The notes under the pieces were generated by a model, which was not told the DNA's origin, searched no databases, and was given only the letters and a program-made list of their open reading frames with translations. The position numbers and the translations under genes are program-made. A stretch of 64,000 nt of DNA from Litchfieldia sinesaloumensis (GTDB lineage: Bacteria; Bacillota; Bacilli; Bacillales; Bacillaceae_L). This document shows positions 43,040 through 53,413 of the stretch, in pieces. The DNA lies in the NCBI RefSeq assembly GCF_900156865.1, contig NZ_LT732529.1, positions 2,668,460-2,732,459 on the forward strand, read 5' to 3'. Each line of letters starts with the position of its first letter. Positions within the stretch are counted from its first letter, which is position 1.

Positions 43040-43933
43040 CTACTTTTGTACTGTTAATTTACCGTTCTTTTCTTCAAGTTCGATAAAAATTGGTCTTTCT
43101 AGTGGTGTTTTATTTGGAGCATGGAGGGTCAATACTGGTTTTTGATCAAACGTTTTAAAAATCATCCCATGTCCTCCATCTTCCCTATATAACGGCTGCT
43201 CCTCATGAACCCAAGGGCCGTTGATTGCACCTGAAACAGATTTAGAAAGTCCTTGTGCATACACATTATCGATAAAGCTCGCCCATAGCATATAAAGCTC
43301 ACCAGATGTCGTCTTATAGATAAAAGGTCCATCTGTTACATAGTTATTTTCATATGGTCGCTTCTTATCTTGGAACGCAGTTGGCCATGGTGCTTCTGAC
43401 GCTTTAAATAAAGTTTTAGGCTCTTCAGCTGGACCGGATAAATCATCTTTTAACTTGAGTAAGCATATTTCCCCATCTTGTACTTGTACCCATTCATGAC
43501 AGAAGATAAGCCATGGTGTACCTTGGTCATCCACGTGTAAAGTACCATCAAGCGAAAACCACTCTTTCGGTGTTACTGTTCCATCGCTATGAGGACGGTA
43601 TGGGCCTAATAGATTGTCAGAGATTAAGATAGCGGTTCCACGCTTCTCATTGTCTTTCCTAAAAAATGTTGCAAACATATAATATTTGCCTTTATATTCA
43701 TGAACTTCCGGTGCCCAAAAGTTTCGATCCGAATAAAAGTCTTCAGCCGGGCGGAATACGGGATAAGGGCCTTCCCAATTCTCTAGGTCCTCACTTACGT
43801 AAGCATCAAATCCTGTTCCTTCACCCCAAATATTTTTGTCGGTGCTACCAAACATGTAATACTTTCTGTCGTTTTCATTTACGTAAATAAAAGGATCTCT
43901 AATCTGTATGTCTTTATTTTTTAGCACTAACAT
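43040..43933 (-). CDS. Glycoside hydrolase family 43 enzyme
   Basis: The 297-residue single-domain five-bladed propeller protein has IQIRDPFIYV at the start (D13 as the catalytic base), FWAPEVHEYKGKYYMFATF, SLDGTLHVDDQGTPWLIFCHEW (probable pKa-modulating Asp and a candidate acid Glu) and TDGPFIYKT, where many GH43 enzymes have EGP. That change makes the acid residue uncertain. The likely activity is arabinofuranosidase, beta-xylosidase or exo-galactanase. No signal peptide is visible. Start is ATG 43933 or the GTG two codons later, which is better spaced from AGAGGAG. It lies between an unusual glycosidase and the importer. Confidence 0.88.
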   Translation of the reverse strand: MLVLKNKDIQIRDPFIYVNENDRKYYMFGSTDKNIWGEGTGFDAYVSEDLENWEGPYPVFRPAEDFYSDRNFWAPEVHEYKGKYYMFATFFRKDNEKRGTAILISDNLLGPYRPHSDGTVTPKEWFSLDGTLHVDDQGTPWLIFCHEWVQVQDGEICLLKLKDDLSGPAEEPKTLFKASEAPWPTAFQDKKRPYENNYVTDGPFIYKTTSGELYMLWASFIDNVYAQGLSKSVSGAINGPWVHEEQPLYREDGGHGMIFKTFDQKPVLTLHAPNKTPLERPIFIELEEKNGKLTVQK

Positions 43934-43991
43934 CACTCCTCTTTTGTTTTGCAGACTCTTCAGAAAACTATTCTTTTAGTAATCTACTACT

Positions 43992-46049
43992 TTAAAGAAT
44001 CGGATGAAGACCTTCCCACTTGACTGACCACGTACCGTCTTTCGGGAATCCTGGTGCATGTTCTTCTGAATGACCATGCCATCCACTAGCCATCATCGCA
44101 ACCGCTGTAAGTAGACCACCGTTACCAGGTAAATATGCCGTCAAGCTTGGCCCCTGATAATTATGACCATTTGCTAGATAGGTATTCTTCGTCACTTCCA
44201 TTAACAGGAAATCAACAGCCATCTCTGGTTCACCTAATCGAGCAGCAGTCATAGCACACATCGGAAAATCCCATCCCCATGCAGATTGCCAATCCCATAC
44301 TTCATTGACTTTCTTTATTGTATTTCGCATAGCTTCTTCATCAATAAGTTTTCCTGGTAAGATTCCAAGTGCCGCAACCATTGATGGATGATCGTGATTG
44401 TAGTTTTCAAATGTATCTGGACAATTTTCATGTGCCAGATATACGCCATCAGAATGTGTTGGTTTTGCTAACGCATCTGCAACTTCTAACCATTTCGGGT
44501 TACTCTTTTTTTCCAATCTCTTCATCCACTCACTAGCAAGTTCGAGACCAAATTTCCAATACTCTAGTTCAAATGGTGGATTGAGGCTATCTTCAGGTTT
44601 ATGATTTTCCTGTGCTGGAATTAACGGGGGTCCAAGTACAAATGCACCCTTCTCCTCGTCCCAAACCGCAAACGAAACCATAAACTCTGCCGTTTCTTTA
44701 ATAATCTCGCTCCATCGTTCTAATGTTTCATGCGATGGATTTTCCCGATAAAATAATTCTGCGAGATAAATACAATGTGGCTGTTGCCAGATTAATGCCG
44801 GCGCAATCGGTGAAGGACTTTGCTTCCCATCAGGTCCTACTTGTTTTGGCCAGCGTGCACCACGATATCCCTGGTTTTCTGCTAGTTTTTGCGCAAGTGG
44901 TAAAATGGACTTGTACCAATCTAGGCTCTGCTCCAATAACTCGCCTCGTCCCCAAAGTGGAAAATGAGCTGCATGCCACCAATGCATTTCTAAATGAAAC
45001 TTACCAAACCAGCTATTATACATATAACCGGTTTCCTGAGGAGGTGCATAACTGCTACTATGAAGAGCAGTTAGAAATTGAGACAAGACAATTCTTCGCT
45101 CTAATTCGTTTGCGCGTTCATCTGTACTTTCTGATAAATCAATAGCACCACCTTGATTCCAAAAATCTTGCCAGTATTGTTTACTACTCTCATGGATAGT
45201 TAAGAATTCTTTACTAGTAAAATTGGTTTCTGCAAAGCCAATCGTAAACTCTAATTCTCCTGAGTTTACTTGTGGATATAGTACAAATTCATGTGTTTTT
45301 TCTTGCACAATTTTTCCAGAAGTCCATCTCCACTTAACTTGGTATTCGTCCTCATCCATTTTTCGTTCGATAATTGCAGATTGATTTGACTCCAAAGCTA
45401 GTAATGAATGATGTCTTTCTTCATTACGCCAGTCCGGAAAAATCGTTTCTTCCCATGTATTCGAATACATATCAGGTGCTGGAAAACGTAGTGACACTTG
45501 TAATCGACCTTCGTTTAACAATGTAGATTGAACCCTTACTCCAATTTGATCGGTAGTGGGATCACATACAGTCGTGACTGACACTAAATGGTCCTCGATA
45601 CGAAAGTCACTATAAAGTGTTCCTTCCCATAAATTTAATACCTGATTAATGCTATTTATATCTGTAATCGCAGCCTCTTCTTGATTTTCTTTGATGAATT
45701 TGAACGATAGCTGCCCTAAATGCAAGCGGTGTGGATTTTGCCTTAACCAATGATAAGCTTCTTTTTCAGCATCATTTGGATATAATGGATAGTCTACGGA
45801 ACGACCATATGTTTCAAGCGATTGAAACGTAATATCATTTAGATCATATTTATTATGCTTATCAGTTGAATGCCATCCCCACTGGGCTTGTGTACCAAGC
45901 GGAACCTCATAACTACTAGGAAACGTTTGCAATCCTGTGATATCAGCAGTAAAGGCAAAATTTCTATTCCCAACCGAAAGTGGAGATAGAGAATCAACTG
46001 CCGACAATCTAGGAAAATGCCTTTCTACCAGTTTTTTTCTATTAATCAT
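43992..46049 (-). CDS. Six-hairpin glycosidase of uncertain family (GH65/GH95-like)
   Basis: The 685-residue protein has an N-terminal beta-rich half (to about 300) and a C-terminal helical half expected to be an (alpha/alpha)6 barrel: WFGKFHLEMHWWHAAHFPLWGR near 350, RGARWPKQVGPDGKQSPSP, IWQQPHCIYLAELFYR, FELEYWKFGLELASEW, WGWDFPMCAMTAARLG and PGNGGLLTAVAMMASGW. The LEM-x-W-W-HA segment and the GNGG ending recall GH95/GH65-type enzymes, but I cannot place it firmly. AAGGTGG supports ATG 46049. No signal peptide is visible. It starts the operon with GH43 and the YesOPQ-like importer, so its substrate is probably a pectic oligosaccharide. Confidence 0.7.
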   Translation of the reverse strand: MINRKKLVERHFPRLSAVDSLSPLSVGNRNFAFTADITGLQTFPSSYEVPLGTQAQWGWHSTDKHNKYDLNDITFQSLETYGRSVDYPLYPNDAEKEAYHWLRQNPHRLHLGQLSFKFIKENQEEAAITDINSINQVLNLWEGTLYSDFRIEDHLVSVTTVCDPTTDQIGVRVQSTLLNEGRLQVSLRFPAPDMYSNTWEETIFPDWRNEERHHSLLALESNQSAIIERKMDEDEYQVKWRWTSGKIVQEKTHEFVLYPQVNSGELEFTIGFAETNFTSKEFLTIHESSKQYWQDFWNQGGAIDLSESTDERANELERRIVLSQFLTALHSSSYAPPQETGYMYNSWFGKFHLEMHWWHAAHFPLWGRGELLEQSLDWYKSILPLAQKLAENQGYRGARWPKQVGPDGKQSPSPIAPALIWQQPHCIYLAELFYRENPSHETLERWSEIIKETAEFMVSFAVWDEEKGAFVLGPPLIPAQENHKPEDSLNPPFELEYWKFGLELASEWMKRLEKKSNPKWLEVADALAKPTHSDGVYLAHENCPDTFENYNHDHPSMVAALGILPGKLIDEEAMRNTIKKVNEVWDWQSAWGWDFPMCAMTAARLGEPEMAVDFLLMEVTKNTYLANGHNYQGPSLTAYLPGNGGLLTAVAMMASGWHGHSEEHAPGFPKDGTWSVKWEGLHPIL

Positions 46050-46540
46050 ACTAACCACCTTACTAATTACCCATTAATTGGATAGGATTTAATAGTTATT
46101 TGTTGTTTCAATCAATAAAGATATATCAATTACGAATGTTTACTAGCACTAAAATTTTGTCATATTTACTAGAAAAACTATATAAAAAAGGGCAAATACT
46201 ATACTTTTTATGTAGCCTTTTATAAAAAGAATGAACACATACTATAAAATTGTGATAATTTAGTATGTAAACACTTACAAGTTAAATCTACCACCGCTCA
46301 CTTTGTTTGTCCAGTGGATAAAGTATATTTTTTGTTTTTTTTGTTTTTGTTTATGCACGATACCTTGGGTTGAAGAACCTTTTTTTAGTTGTTTTATGTT
46401 GAATTTACTGTTTTTATGTTAGATTTGCATAGTTTACTCGTTGCACAAACTATTTTTATATTTATAATGGTAGTAGAAAGTAACTCCTTTTTTGTGAGCG
46501 GTTAATTTTAGAAACATTTTTTATTTGGGGAGGAACAATA
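46050..46540. other. 490-base divergent regulatory region
   Basis: The region is AT-rich with no gene. Two dyads stand out: TGTAAACACTTACA (46266-46279), a cre-like sequence with CA in place of the core CG, and TTTGTCCAGTGGATAAA (46306-46322), seven of eight arm positions paired, a candidate operator for the xylosidase side. A small hairpin GGTT/AACC with seven T lies near 46369-46387. Confidence 0.5.
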
Positions 46541-48151
46541 ATGACGAAAATACAAAACCCTATTCTAACCGGCTTCAATCCAGATCCGAGTATTTGTCGG
46601 GCTGGAGAAGATTATTACATCGCTGTTTCCACTTTCGAATGGTTTCCGGGAGTAGGAATCTATCATTCAAAGGACTTAAAAAATTGGAAACTAGTATCAA
46701 GGCCTCTTAATCGTTTGAGCCAGTTGAATATGTTCGGCAGTCCTGATTCTGGTGGTATTTGGGCACCTCAATTATCGTATAGCGATGGACAATTCTGGCT
46801 CATTTATACCGATGTAAAAGGGATTCGTGGACGTTGGAAAGATTGTTATAACTACTTAGTTACTTGTGACACTATCGATGGAGAATGGTCAGAGCCTGTT
46901 CATTTAAATAGCTCGGGCTTTGATCCTTCCTTGTTTCACGATGATGATGGTAGAAAGTATTTAGCAAATATGGTTTGGGACCATCGCGTTGGCAACCATA
47001 ATTTTTATGGAATTATCCTTCAACAATACAGTCACGAAGAGAAAAAACTAATCGGGAAAAAGGAAATCATTTTCCATGGCACAGATATTAAATTAACTGA
47101 GGCGCCTCATATCTATAAGGTGGACAACTATTACTATCTGTTAACTGCAGAGGGCGGTACAGAGTATGACCATCAAGCTACAATTGCACGTTCAGAAAAC
47201 CTATGGGGACCTTATGAGATATATCCGGAACCGTTGATAACATCCAGGGGAGATATTAGAAATCCACTCCAAAAGGCTGGTCATGCCTCCATGGTTCACA
47301 CACATACTGACGAGTGGTTTTTAGTCCACTTAACGGGGCGCCCTCTTCTCAAAGAAGAGAATGAACCTTTCTTAGCACCTCGCGGATTTTGTCCACTAGG
47401 TCGTGAAACAGCTATTCAACGAATAGAATGGAAAAATGACTGGCCACAAGTTGTTGGGGGAAATCAACCTTCACTTGAGATTGAAGGACCTGCAATTCCA
47501 GAGGTTAAGTGGGAAACAGAGGTTGAAGGAAAAGATGATTTTGATGGTGAAGTGTTAGGGTTGGACTTCCAAACATTACGCATACCTTTAGAAGAAAACA
47601 TCCTCTCACTCAAAGACAGACCAGGACATTTACGTCTATACGGTAAAGAGTCGCTTACTTCCCAGTTCACACAAGCACATGTTGCACGACGCTGGCAGCA
47701 CTTTAATTTCACGGCAGAAACAAAGGTTTCGTTCAATCCAGAGTCGTTCCAGCAGGCTGCAGGTATGGTCAATTATTACAATACTAATAATTGGACAGCC
47801 CTTCAAATAACATGGAACGAGGAAAAGGGACGGGTACTAGACCTTACAACCTGTGATAACTATGCACTTGAGCAACCACTTAAAGGAGAAGATATTGTCA
47901 TCCCGAATGAAGTTGAATATGTGTATATTCGTACAATCGTCAAGATGAATACGTATCAATATACTTATTCATTCGATGGAACGAATTGGGAAACAATCCC
48001 TGTTACCTTTGCTTCAAAAAAACTATCAGATGAGTATATTAAGGGTAGTGCTTTTACAGGAGCATTCGTGGGTATGCAATGCCAAGATTCTACCGGCCAA
48101 AAGCTACATGCTGATTTTGATTATTTTATTTATAAACCCGAGGAAAGCTAA
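46541..48151 (+). CDS. xynB: Beta-xylosidase, GH43
   Basis: The 536-residue enzyme starts [27 protein letters not shown] and is a two-domain GH43: a five-bladed propeller (1 to about 320) plus a C-terminal concanavalin-like sandwich. The catalytic set is D15 (base), D128 in [12 protein letters not shown] (pKa modulator) and E187 in TEAPHIYK (acid), the same positions as in characterised Geobacillus XynB3. It removes xylose from the non-reducing end of xylo-oligosaccharides, with possible arabinofuranosidase side activity. No signal peptide is visible. It has its own promoter region and is convergent with araA. Confidence 0.95.
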   Translation: MTKIQNPILTGFNPDPSICRAGEDYYIAVSTFEWFPGVGIYHSKDLKNWKLVSRPLNRLSQLNMFGSPDSGGIWAPQLSYSDGQFWLIYTDVKGIRGRWKDCYNYLVTCDTIDGEWSEPVHLNSSGFDPSLFHDDDGRKYLANMVWDHRVGNHNFYGIILQQYSHEEKKLIGKKEIIFHGTDIKLTEAPHIYKVDNYYYLLTAEGGTEYDHQATIARSENLWGPYEIYPEPLITSRGDIRNPLQKAGHASMVHTHTDEWFLVHLTGRPLLKEENEPFLAPRGFCPLGRETAIQRIEWKNDWPQVVGGNQPSLEIEGPAIPEVKWETEVEGKDDFDGEVLGLDFQTLRIPLEENILSLKDRPGHLRLYGKESLTSQFTQAHVARRWQHFNFTAETKVSFNPESFQQAAGMVNYYNTNNWTALQITWNEEKGRVLDLTTCDNYALEQPLKGEDIVIPNEVEYVYIRTIVKMNTYQYTYSFDGTNWETIPVTFASKKLSDEYIKGSAFTGAFVGMQCQDSTGQKLHADFDYFIYKPEES

Positions 48152-48172
48152 TTTGTTTATTTCTAGAAATCT

Positions 48173-48216
48173 AAAAAGGTCGGCAGGAGCATGTTTATGC
48201 TTCTGCCGACCTTTTT
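48173..48216. terminator. Strong bidirectional terminator between xynB and araA
   Basis: AAAAAGGTCGGCAG (48173-48186) pairs perfectly with CTGCCGACCTTTTT (48203-48216), and AGCAT/ATGCT pair inside. It serves both convergent genes. Confidence 0.92.
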
Positions 48217-48241
48217 ATAGACTGTTAGTTAAAAAAAATCC

Positions 48242-49666
48242 CTACTTAATTACTATATAATCCAAATCCACGAGTTTTGCATACGTAACAATTTGATCAG
48301 TCGTTACATTCAATGAAACTACCGTATGATGCCCTCCACCATTCTCAATCCAAGCTTTGACGCCATCTTGGAAGTTTGGCTTAACCTCCCAAAGCACACG
48401 TGCAACTGGTAAGTTTGGTGCTGGAACAGTTGGTTCAAATGCAGAAACTTCGTTGATTAAAAGTTTAAAATGGCTACCAAAGTCTGCCATCGAAACAACA
48501 ACACCTTCTCCTGCTTTACCGTCAAATACCAAACGTGCTGGATCTTCACGGTCACCAATACCTAAAGGCGAGACTATAATTTTAGGTTTATTACTTGCTA
48601 ATGTGGGGTCTACTTCGAGCATATGTGACTGAAGAACGGATTCCTGACCAGCCGCTAACTCATATGTATAATCCTCCATAAATCCCGTCGATTGGTTATG
48701 GCTCATGACTTTGAGTAAACGATCGAGAGCTGCTGTTTTCCAATCTCCTTCACCCGCAAATCCATAGCCTTGTGCCATCAACCGTTGAACCGCTAGACCC
48801 GGGAGTTGTTTCATCCCATATAAATCTTCAAAGTTTGTTGTGAAGGCACTGTAACCACCAGCATCGAGGAAACGCTTAATTGCAATTTCATAGCTTGCTT
48901 GAACTTTTACACTAGCTTCCCAATCTTCTTTAGAATAAGAACCGTAATCAAATTCATAAGCAGATTCATATTCCGCAAATAAAGCATCTACTTCTTCATC
49001 CGTCACTTCGTTCACATATTGAACGAGGTCCCCGATTCCAAAGTAATCAACTGTCCATCCCAATTGAATTTGTGCTTCAATTTTATCGCCATCCGTTACG
49101 GCTACATTTCGCATATTGTCACCAAAGCGAGCTACCTTAATAGTAAAACTCTCATTATATGCAACCGCTACATCCATCCATTCTGCAATTTGCGTTTGCA
49201 CCTCTGGGCGTTTCCAGTATCCAACGACCACTTTATTTTGCTTTTTTAATCGAGCATTTATAAAACCATATTCGCGATCTCCATGGGCTGACTGGTTTAA
49301 ATTCATGAAGTCCATATCAATCGACGCCCAAGGTATACTTTCATTGTATTGAGTCGCTAAATGGAGTAATGGTTTCTGCAATAACTTCGTTCCACGAATC
49401 CACATTTTCGCAGGTGAAAAGGTATGCATCCATGTGATTACACCAGCAACCTCATCACGGTAATTGACCTCTTTCATGAGGCTTGTGATTTTGTCTGCGC
49501 TAACAGCTAAATCCTGTAATACTAACGGATAAGGCAGTACACCACTCTCATTTAAGACATCCGTCATTTCCTGCGCATGCGCTCTAACTTCTGCTAGCGC
49601 TTCTTCTCCATATAGATGTTGTGAGCCTACAACGAACCAAAATTCCTTTTTCCCGATAGTTGACAT
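48242..49666 (-). CDS. araA: L-arabinose isomerase
   Basis: The 474-residue metal-dependent enzyme converts L-arabinose to L-ribulose. It shows [62 protein letters not shown] (a metal Glu), FMEDYTYEL (the second Glu) and [10 protein letters not shown] and GGHHTVVSL (metal His), all family hallmarks. Two ATGs in a row; the second (49666) is better spaced from AGAGGG. It is last in the araBDA operon, which is driven from the AraR-controlled promoter at about 52.1 kb. Confidence 0.96.
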   Translation of the reverse strand: MSTIGKKEFWFVVGSQHLYGEEALAEVRAHAQEMTDVLNESGVLPYPLVLQDLAVSADKITSLMKEVNYRDEVAGVITWMHTFSPAKMWIRGTKLLQKPLLHLATQYNESIPWASIDMDFMNLNQSAHGDREYGFINARLKKQNKVVVGYWKRPEVQTQIAEWMDVAVAYNESFTIKVARFGDNMRNVAVTDGDKIEAQIQLGWTVDYFGIGDLVQYVNEVTDEEVDALFAEYESAYEFDYGSYSKEDWEASVKVQASYEIAIKRFLDAGGYSAFTTNFEDLYGMKQLPGLAVQRLMAQGYGFAGEGDWKTAALDRLLKVMSHNQSTGFMEDYTYELAAGQESVLQSHMLEVDPTLASNKPKIIVSPLGIGDREDPARLVFDGKAGEGVVVSMADFGSHFKLLINEVSAFEPTVPAPNLPVARVLWEVKPNFQDGVKAWIENGGGHHTVVSLNVTTDQIVTYAKLVDLDYIVIK

Positions 49667-49706
49667 CATAACCCTCTTTTCTTAGATTTATAGTTTCTTT
49701 TGGCGA

Positions 49707-50402
49707 TTACTTTTGTCCGTAATATGCGTTTTTCCCATGCTTACGTAAGTAATGCTTATCTAAAACGCGTTGTGGCAATGTCTCTGCAAAATGATTTAGT
49801 TCTCGTGAGAACAAGTTCATTTTTGCCACTTCATCTAATACAACACTATTAATTACGGCCGATTTAACATCCCTACCCCATGTAAATGGACCGTGACCCT
49901 TAAGCAAAACCCCTGGCACCGCCAATACATCGATTCCACGTTCTTCAAATGTTTCGATAATAACATGACCCGTTTGCGCTTCGTAGCCCTGGTCAATTTC
50001 CTCTTGTGTTAAAAATCGAGCGCACGGAATAGAACCATAGAATGTATCAGCATGAGTCGTCCCCATTGCAGGAACATCAAGACCCGCTTGAGCCCAGATA
50101 GTTGCCCATGTTGAATGCGTGTGTACGATACCACCAATTTCTGGATAGTGGTTATAGAGTACTGCGTGAGTCATTGTATCTGAAGAAGGATTCATCTCTC
50201 CTTCAACTACATTGCCCTCCAAATCAACAACAACCAAATCACTTGGCTTCAATGTTTCATATTGAACACCGCTTGGCTTGATAACAAATAATCCACTCTC
50301 ACGATCAATTGCACTTGCGTTTCCCCATGTAAATTTAACAAGTCCGTGTTTAGGCAATTCCAGATTCGCCTGATACACTTCTTCCTTCAGTTGTTCTAAC
50401 AT
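49707..50402 (-). CDS. araD: L-ribulose-5-phosphate 4-epimerase
   Basis: The 231-residue class II aldolase-fold epimerase converts L-ribulose 5-phosphate to D-xylulose 5-phosphate. Features are KFTWGNASAIDRESG near residue 23, SDLVVVDLEGNVVEGEMNPSSDT, the zinc motif GGIVHTHSTWATIWAQAG with two His, and LLKGHGPFTWGRD with the third. Length matches the family. It lies 22 bases after the kinase gene and 40 before araA. Confidence 0.96.
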   Translation of the reverse strand: MLEQLKEEVYQANLELPKHGLVKFTWGNASAIDRESGLFVIKPSGVQYETLKPSDLVVVDLEGNVVEGEMNPSSDTMTHAVLYNHYPEIGGIVHTHSTWATIWAQAGLDVPAMGTTHADTFYGSIPCARFLTQEEIDQGYEAQTGHVIIETFEERGIDVLAVPGVLLKGHGPFTWGRDVKSAVINSVVLDEVAKMNLFSRELNHFAETLPQRVLDKHYLRKHGKNAYYGQK

Positions 50403-50424
50403 GCTACCCTCTCCCTCTATCTTG

Positions 50425-52035
50425 TCATTGAAGCAAATGATCTACAGCAACTCGCTCAATTTCTAGCCCTTTTTTGTAACGTTCAATAAATACCTCAAAT
50501 CCTTTCACGTCGGTAGAATCAGGATTGATTACTACCCCATCAATTCCTTTAAACACCTTCTGTTCGAGAAAATCTTCTAATCTATCATTCTTGTTTTCAT
50601 CTAACATATAAGATGCAAGGATGGCCATTCCCCACGCCCCACCTTCACCGGCAGTCTCCATTACTGAAACTGGAGTCTCCATTGCAGCTGCCACCATTTT
50701 TTGTCCGACAATAGGCGTTTTAAATAACCCACCATGAGCTAAAATACTATCTATCCCTACATGTTCATTCTTTTTTAGAATATCCATACCAATTTTCAAG
50801 GCTCCAAAAGCGGTAAACAGATGTGTCCTCATAAAGTTTGCTAGATTGAATTTACTCTCTGGGGATCGAACAAACAATGGACGTCCACTCTCTAATCCTG
50901 TAATGTTTTCACCTGAAAAATATCCATAGCTTAGTAGTCCACCACCGTCTGGGTCTGCTTCCAAAGCTTTATTGAACATGACACTAAATAGTTGTGAAGG
51001 TTCTACCTTGAATCCCATCGCCTCAGCGAATTCACTGAACAATCCGAGCCATGCATTGAGATCACTTGAACAGTTATTGGCGTGGACCATCGCAACTGGA
51101 CTACCGTTCGGCGTCATTACTAAATCGATTTCTGGATATACGTTTGATAGATCTTCTTCTAAAACAATCATGGCAAAAACAGACGTTCCTACTGAGATAT
51201 TGCCGGTGCGTTTCCTTACACTATTCGTTGCAACCATTCCTGTTCCAGCATCACCTTCTGGTGGACAGAATGGTATACCAGGCTGTAAATCTTGTGATGG
51301 ATCAAGTATTTTAACTCCACGTTCGGTTAGATTCCCAGCATGTTCCCCTGAGGTATACACTTTAGGAAGAATGTTTTTTAGTTTCCAAGGAAAATTTCCC
51401 ATCAATATTTCATCATCAAACTGGTCGAGCATCGCTTGATTGTAGTCTTTTGTTTTTTCATCGATTGGAAACATACCAGAAGCATCACCAATTCCAATTG
51501 CTTTGTTACCTGTTAGCAACCAGTGAATGTAACCAGCTAGCGTAGTCAGATATTCAATTCGTGGGACATGTTCCTCATCATTTAAGATTGCTTGATAGAG
51601 GTGTGCGATACTCCAACGTTCAGGGATATTGAATTGAAATCTCTCTGTTAGTTCCTTAGCTGCCTGACCTGTCGTTGCATTTCGCCATGTCCGAAATGGT
51701 ACTAACAACTCACCCTTTTCGTCAAAAGCCATATACCCGTGCATCATTGCAGAAATTCCAATCGAACCAATCGAACGAATTGTAATTCCAAATTTCTGTT
51801 CAACTTCATCTTTGAGTTCACGATAAGCTGTTTGCAAACCGATAATGACGCTTTCTAAGTTGTACGTCCAAAACCCATTTTCCAACCTATTTTCCCATTC
51901 ATAACTACCAGATGCGATTGTTTCAAATTGTTTATTAATCAAAACCGCTTTAATTCGAGTCGACCCAAATTCAATTCCAAGCGAAGTTTCTCCCATAGCA
52001 ATAGCTTGTTTCATGCCTTCATGTTTCACCTTCAT
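50425..52035 (-). CDS. araB: FGGY-family kinase, L-ribulokinase
   Basis: The 536-residue kinase has the FGGY N-terminal phosphate site [31 protein letters not shown] near residue 93, [32 protein letters not shown] (phosphate 2) and a C-terminal [17 protein letters not shown]. It differs from the classical E. coli-type AraB in several motifs and looks like the alternative Firmicute ribulokinase form, so the symbol is by operon position. It would phosphorylate L-ribulose. Start is ATG 52035, after GAGAGGGGATGTAAC; an upstream GTG would lie over the ribosome binding site. It is first in araBDA. Confidence 0.85.
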   Translation of the reverse strand: MKVKHEGMKQAIAMGETSLGIEFGSTRIKAVLINKQFETIASGSYEWENRLENGFWTYNLESVIIGLQTAYRELKDEVEQKFGITIRSIGSIGISAMMHGYMAFDEKGELLVPFRTWRNATTGQAAKELTERFQFNIPERWSIAHLYQAILNDEEHVPRIEYLTTLAGYIHWLLTGNKAIGIGDASGMFPIDEKTKDYNQAMLDQFDDEILMGNFPWKLKNILPKVYTSGEHAGNLTERGVKILDPSQDLQPGIPFCPPEGDAGTGMVATNSVRKRTGNISVGTSVFAMIVLEEDLSNVYPEIDLVMTPNGSPVAMVHANNCSSDLNAWLGLFSEFAEAMGFKVEPSQLFSVMFNKALEADPDGGGLLSYGYFSGENITGLESGRPLFVRSPESKFNLANFMRTHLFTAFGALKIGMDILKKNEHVGIDSILAHGGLFKTPIVGQKMVAAAMETPVSVMETAGEGGAWGMAILASYMLDENKNDRLEDFLEQKVFKGIDGVVINPDSTDVKGFEVFIERYKKGLEIERVAVDHLLQ

Positions 52036-52095
52036 GTTACATCCCCTCTCCAGCACAGTTTCACAATATATGTAAAATTCTATTTCTCTAATTAT

Positions 52096-52109
52096 GATAA
52101 ACGTTTACA
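52096..52109. promoter_or_regulatory. cre-like site before araB
   Basis: GATAAACGTTTACA matches the cre consensus at 12 of 14 positions, core ACGT intact. It lies about 60 bases upstream of araB and 15 bases from the AraR site. Confidence 0.5.
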
Positions 52110-52122
52110 ATAAAAGTATATT

Positions 52123-52138
52123 TTTTGTACGTACATTT
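52123..52138. promoter_or_regulatory. AraR operator 1 (araB side)
   Basis: TTTTGTACGTACATTT contains the perfect core TGTACGTACA and matches the known AraR box ATTTGTACGTACAAAT of B. subtilis in most positions. It lies about 90 bases upstream of araB. Confidence 0.88.
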
Positions 52139-52246
52139 GTCAACGTATAATAAAATTAGTACTGACATAGTTTGATGTATATGTTTCTTAAAAGTTAAGT
52201 TTAAGATGTAACTAATAGCTTTTAATTAAAAATAAGCTATGATAAA

Positions 52247-52262
52247 GTATGTACGTACAACT
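52247..52262. promoter_or_regulatory. AraR operator 2 (araR side)
   Basis: The core TGTACGTACA (52250-52259) is repeated exactly, 124 bases centre to centre from operator 1 and about 50 bases before the chosen araR start. It probably mediates autoregulation and possibly a loop with operator 1. Confidence 0.88.
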
Positions 52263-52312
52263 TATTTAATTAAAAAGATTTGAACATGAACAATTATGAA
52301 AGCAGTGAGGAT

Positions 52313-53401
52313 ATGAAACCAAAATATCAAGTCATCATAGAAGATATAAAAAGTAAGATTCTATCAGGAGATTACATCGTTGGAGAACAGATCCCAACTG
52401 AATTCACTCTTCAAGAAACATACAATGTTAGCCGACACACAGTCAGAAAAGCGATTTTAGAACTTTCGAATGAAGGTTTCTTACGAAGTGAAAAAGGTTC
52501 TGGGACCTATGTTAGTAATCAATTTCGCTCATCAGGAGGAACGACCAAAAAGAAAATAATCGGTGTCATTACCACCTATATTTCCGACTATATATTCCCC
52601 TCAATCATTCGTGGAATTGAACGAAGATTAAATGAGGATAATTATTCTTTACTATTAGCGAGTACAAATAACGATGTGGAACAAGAAAAAAAAGCATTAG
52701 AAATGATGTTATCCTTCGGGGTAGACGGCTTAATTGTTGAACCTACTAAGAGTAATCTGTACAACCCGAATATTGCCTACTACCTTTCCTTTAAGGAGCA
52801 AGATATCCCATTCATTATGATCAATGCCTATTACGAAGAATTAGACGCCCCTTTCCTTTGCCTTGATGATGTAAAATCTAGCTATTTAGCAACAAATGAA
52901 TTGATTTCGAAAGGACATAAACAAATTGGGCTAATCTCAAAAACAGACGATTTACAGGGGAAATACCGTATGAAGGGGTACATAAAAGCACTTGGAGATG
53001 CCAAGTTACGGTTTCAACAAGAGCAAGTGTTTTCGTACAATACTGAAACGAAACCAGACTTATCAAATGATTTGAAGAAATTCTTGAATGAAAACAGAGA
53101 TGTGTTGTCAGCCATTGTTTGCTATAACGATGAGGTCGGGTTAGAAGTATTAAATGTATGCAGACAACTAGAAATCCAGGTGCCGGACAAATTATCAATT
53201 ATAGGTCAAGACAATTCGTATATCGCCCAAAATGCTAATGTCAAACTGACTACTTTAACACATCCTCAAGAACAGATGGGTCGAGATGCTGCTGATTGGA
53301 TTATTAAGAAATTACAAGGTAAAAAAGACTTACCAAAAGAAACACTTTATGAACCGCTGTTAATTGAGGGAGAAACAGTTAAAAAAGTTGAAAACCATTA
53401 G
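52313..53401 (+). CDS. araR: Arabinose repressor AraR (GntR DNA-binding, LacI-type sensor)
   Basis: From ATG 52313 the protein has 362 residues, the B. subtilis AraR length, and begins MKPKYQVIIEDIKSKILSG like the GntR domain of AraR. VSRHTVRKAILELSNEGFLRSEKGSGTYV follows, then a periplasmic-binding-like sensor (IIGVITTYISDYIFPSIIRGIE, FGVDGLIVEPTKSN, LISKGHKQIGLISK, ITTLTHP-like LTTLTHPQEQMG). An upstream TTG or ATG (52280/52286) would add 9-11 residues without a ribosome binding site; the site at 52313 is itself close to GTGAGG. It binds the TGTACGTACA operators and releases them with L-arabinose. Confidence 0.93.
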   Translation: MKPKYQVIIEDIKSKILSGDYIVGEQIPTEFTLQETYNVSRHTVRKAILELSNEGFLRSEKGSGTYVSNQFRSSGGTTKKKIIGVITTYISDYIFPSIIRGIERRLNEDNYSLLLASTNNDVEQEKKALEMMLSFGVDGLIVEPTKSNLYNPNIAYYLSFKEQDIPFIMINAYYEELDAPFLCLDDVKSSYLATNELISKGHKQIGLISKTDDLQGKYRMKGYIKALGDAKLRFQQEQVFSYNTETKPDLSNDLKKFLNENRDVLSAIVCYNDEVGLEVLNVCRQLEIQVPDKLSIIGQDNSYIAQNANVKLTTLTHPQEQMGRDAADWIIKKLQGKKDLPKETLYEPLLIEGETVKKVENH

Positions 53402-53413
53402 TATCAAGAAGAA

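Noticed and set aside
46369-46387. Small GGTT/AACC hairpin followed by seven T in the xynB upstream region
   Set aside because: The stem is only four to five pairs and no gene ends nearby, so I did not list it as a terminator.
52280-52312. Longer araR start (TTG 52280 or ATG 52286)
   Set aside because: No ribosome binding site precedes them, and the added residues do not match AraR, which begins with the MxPKY segment found at 52313.
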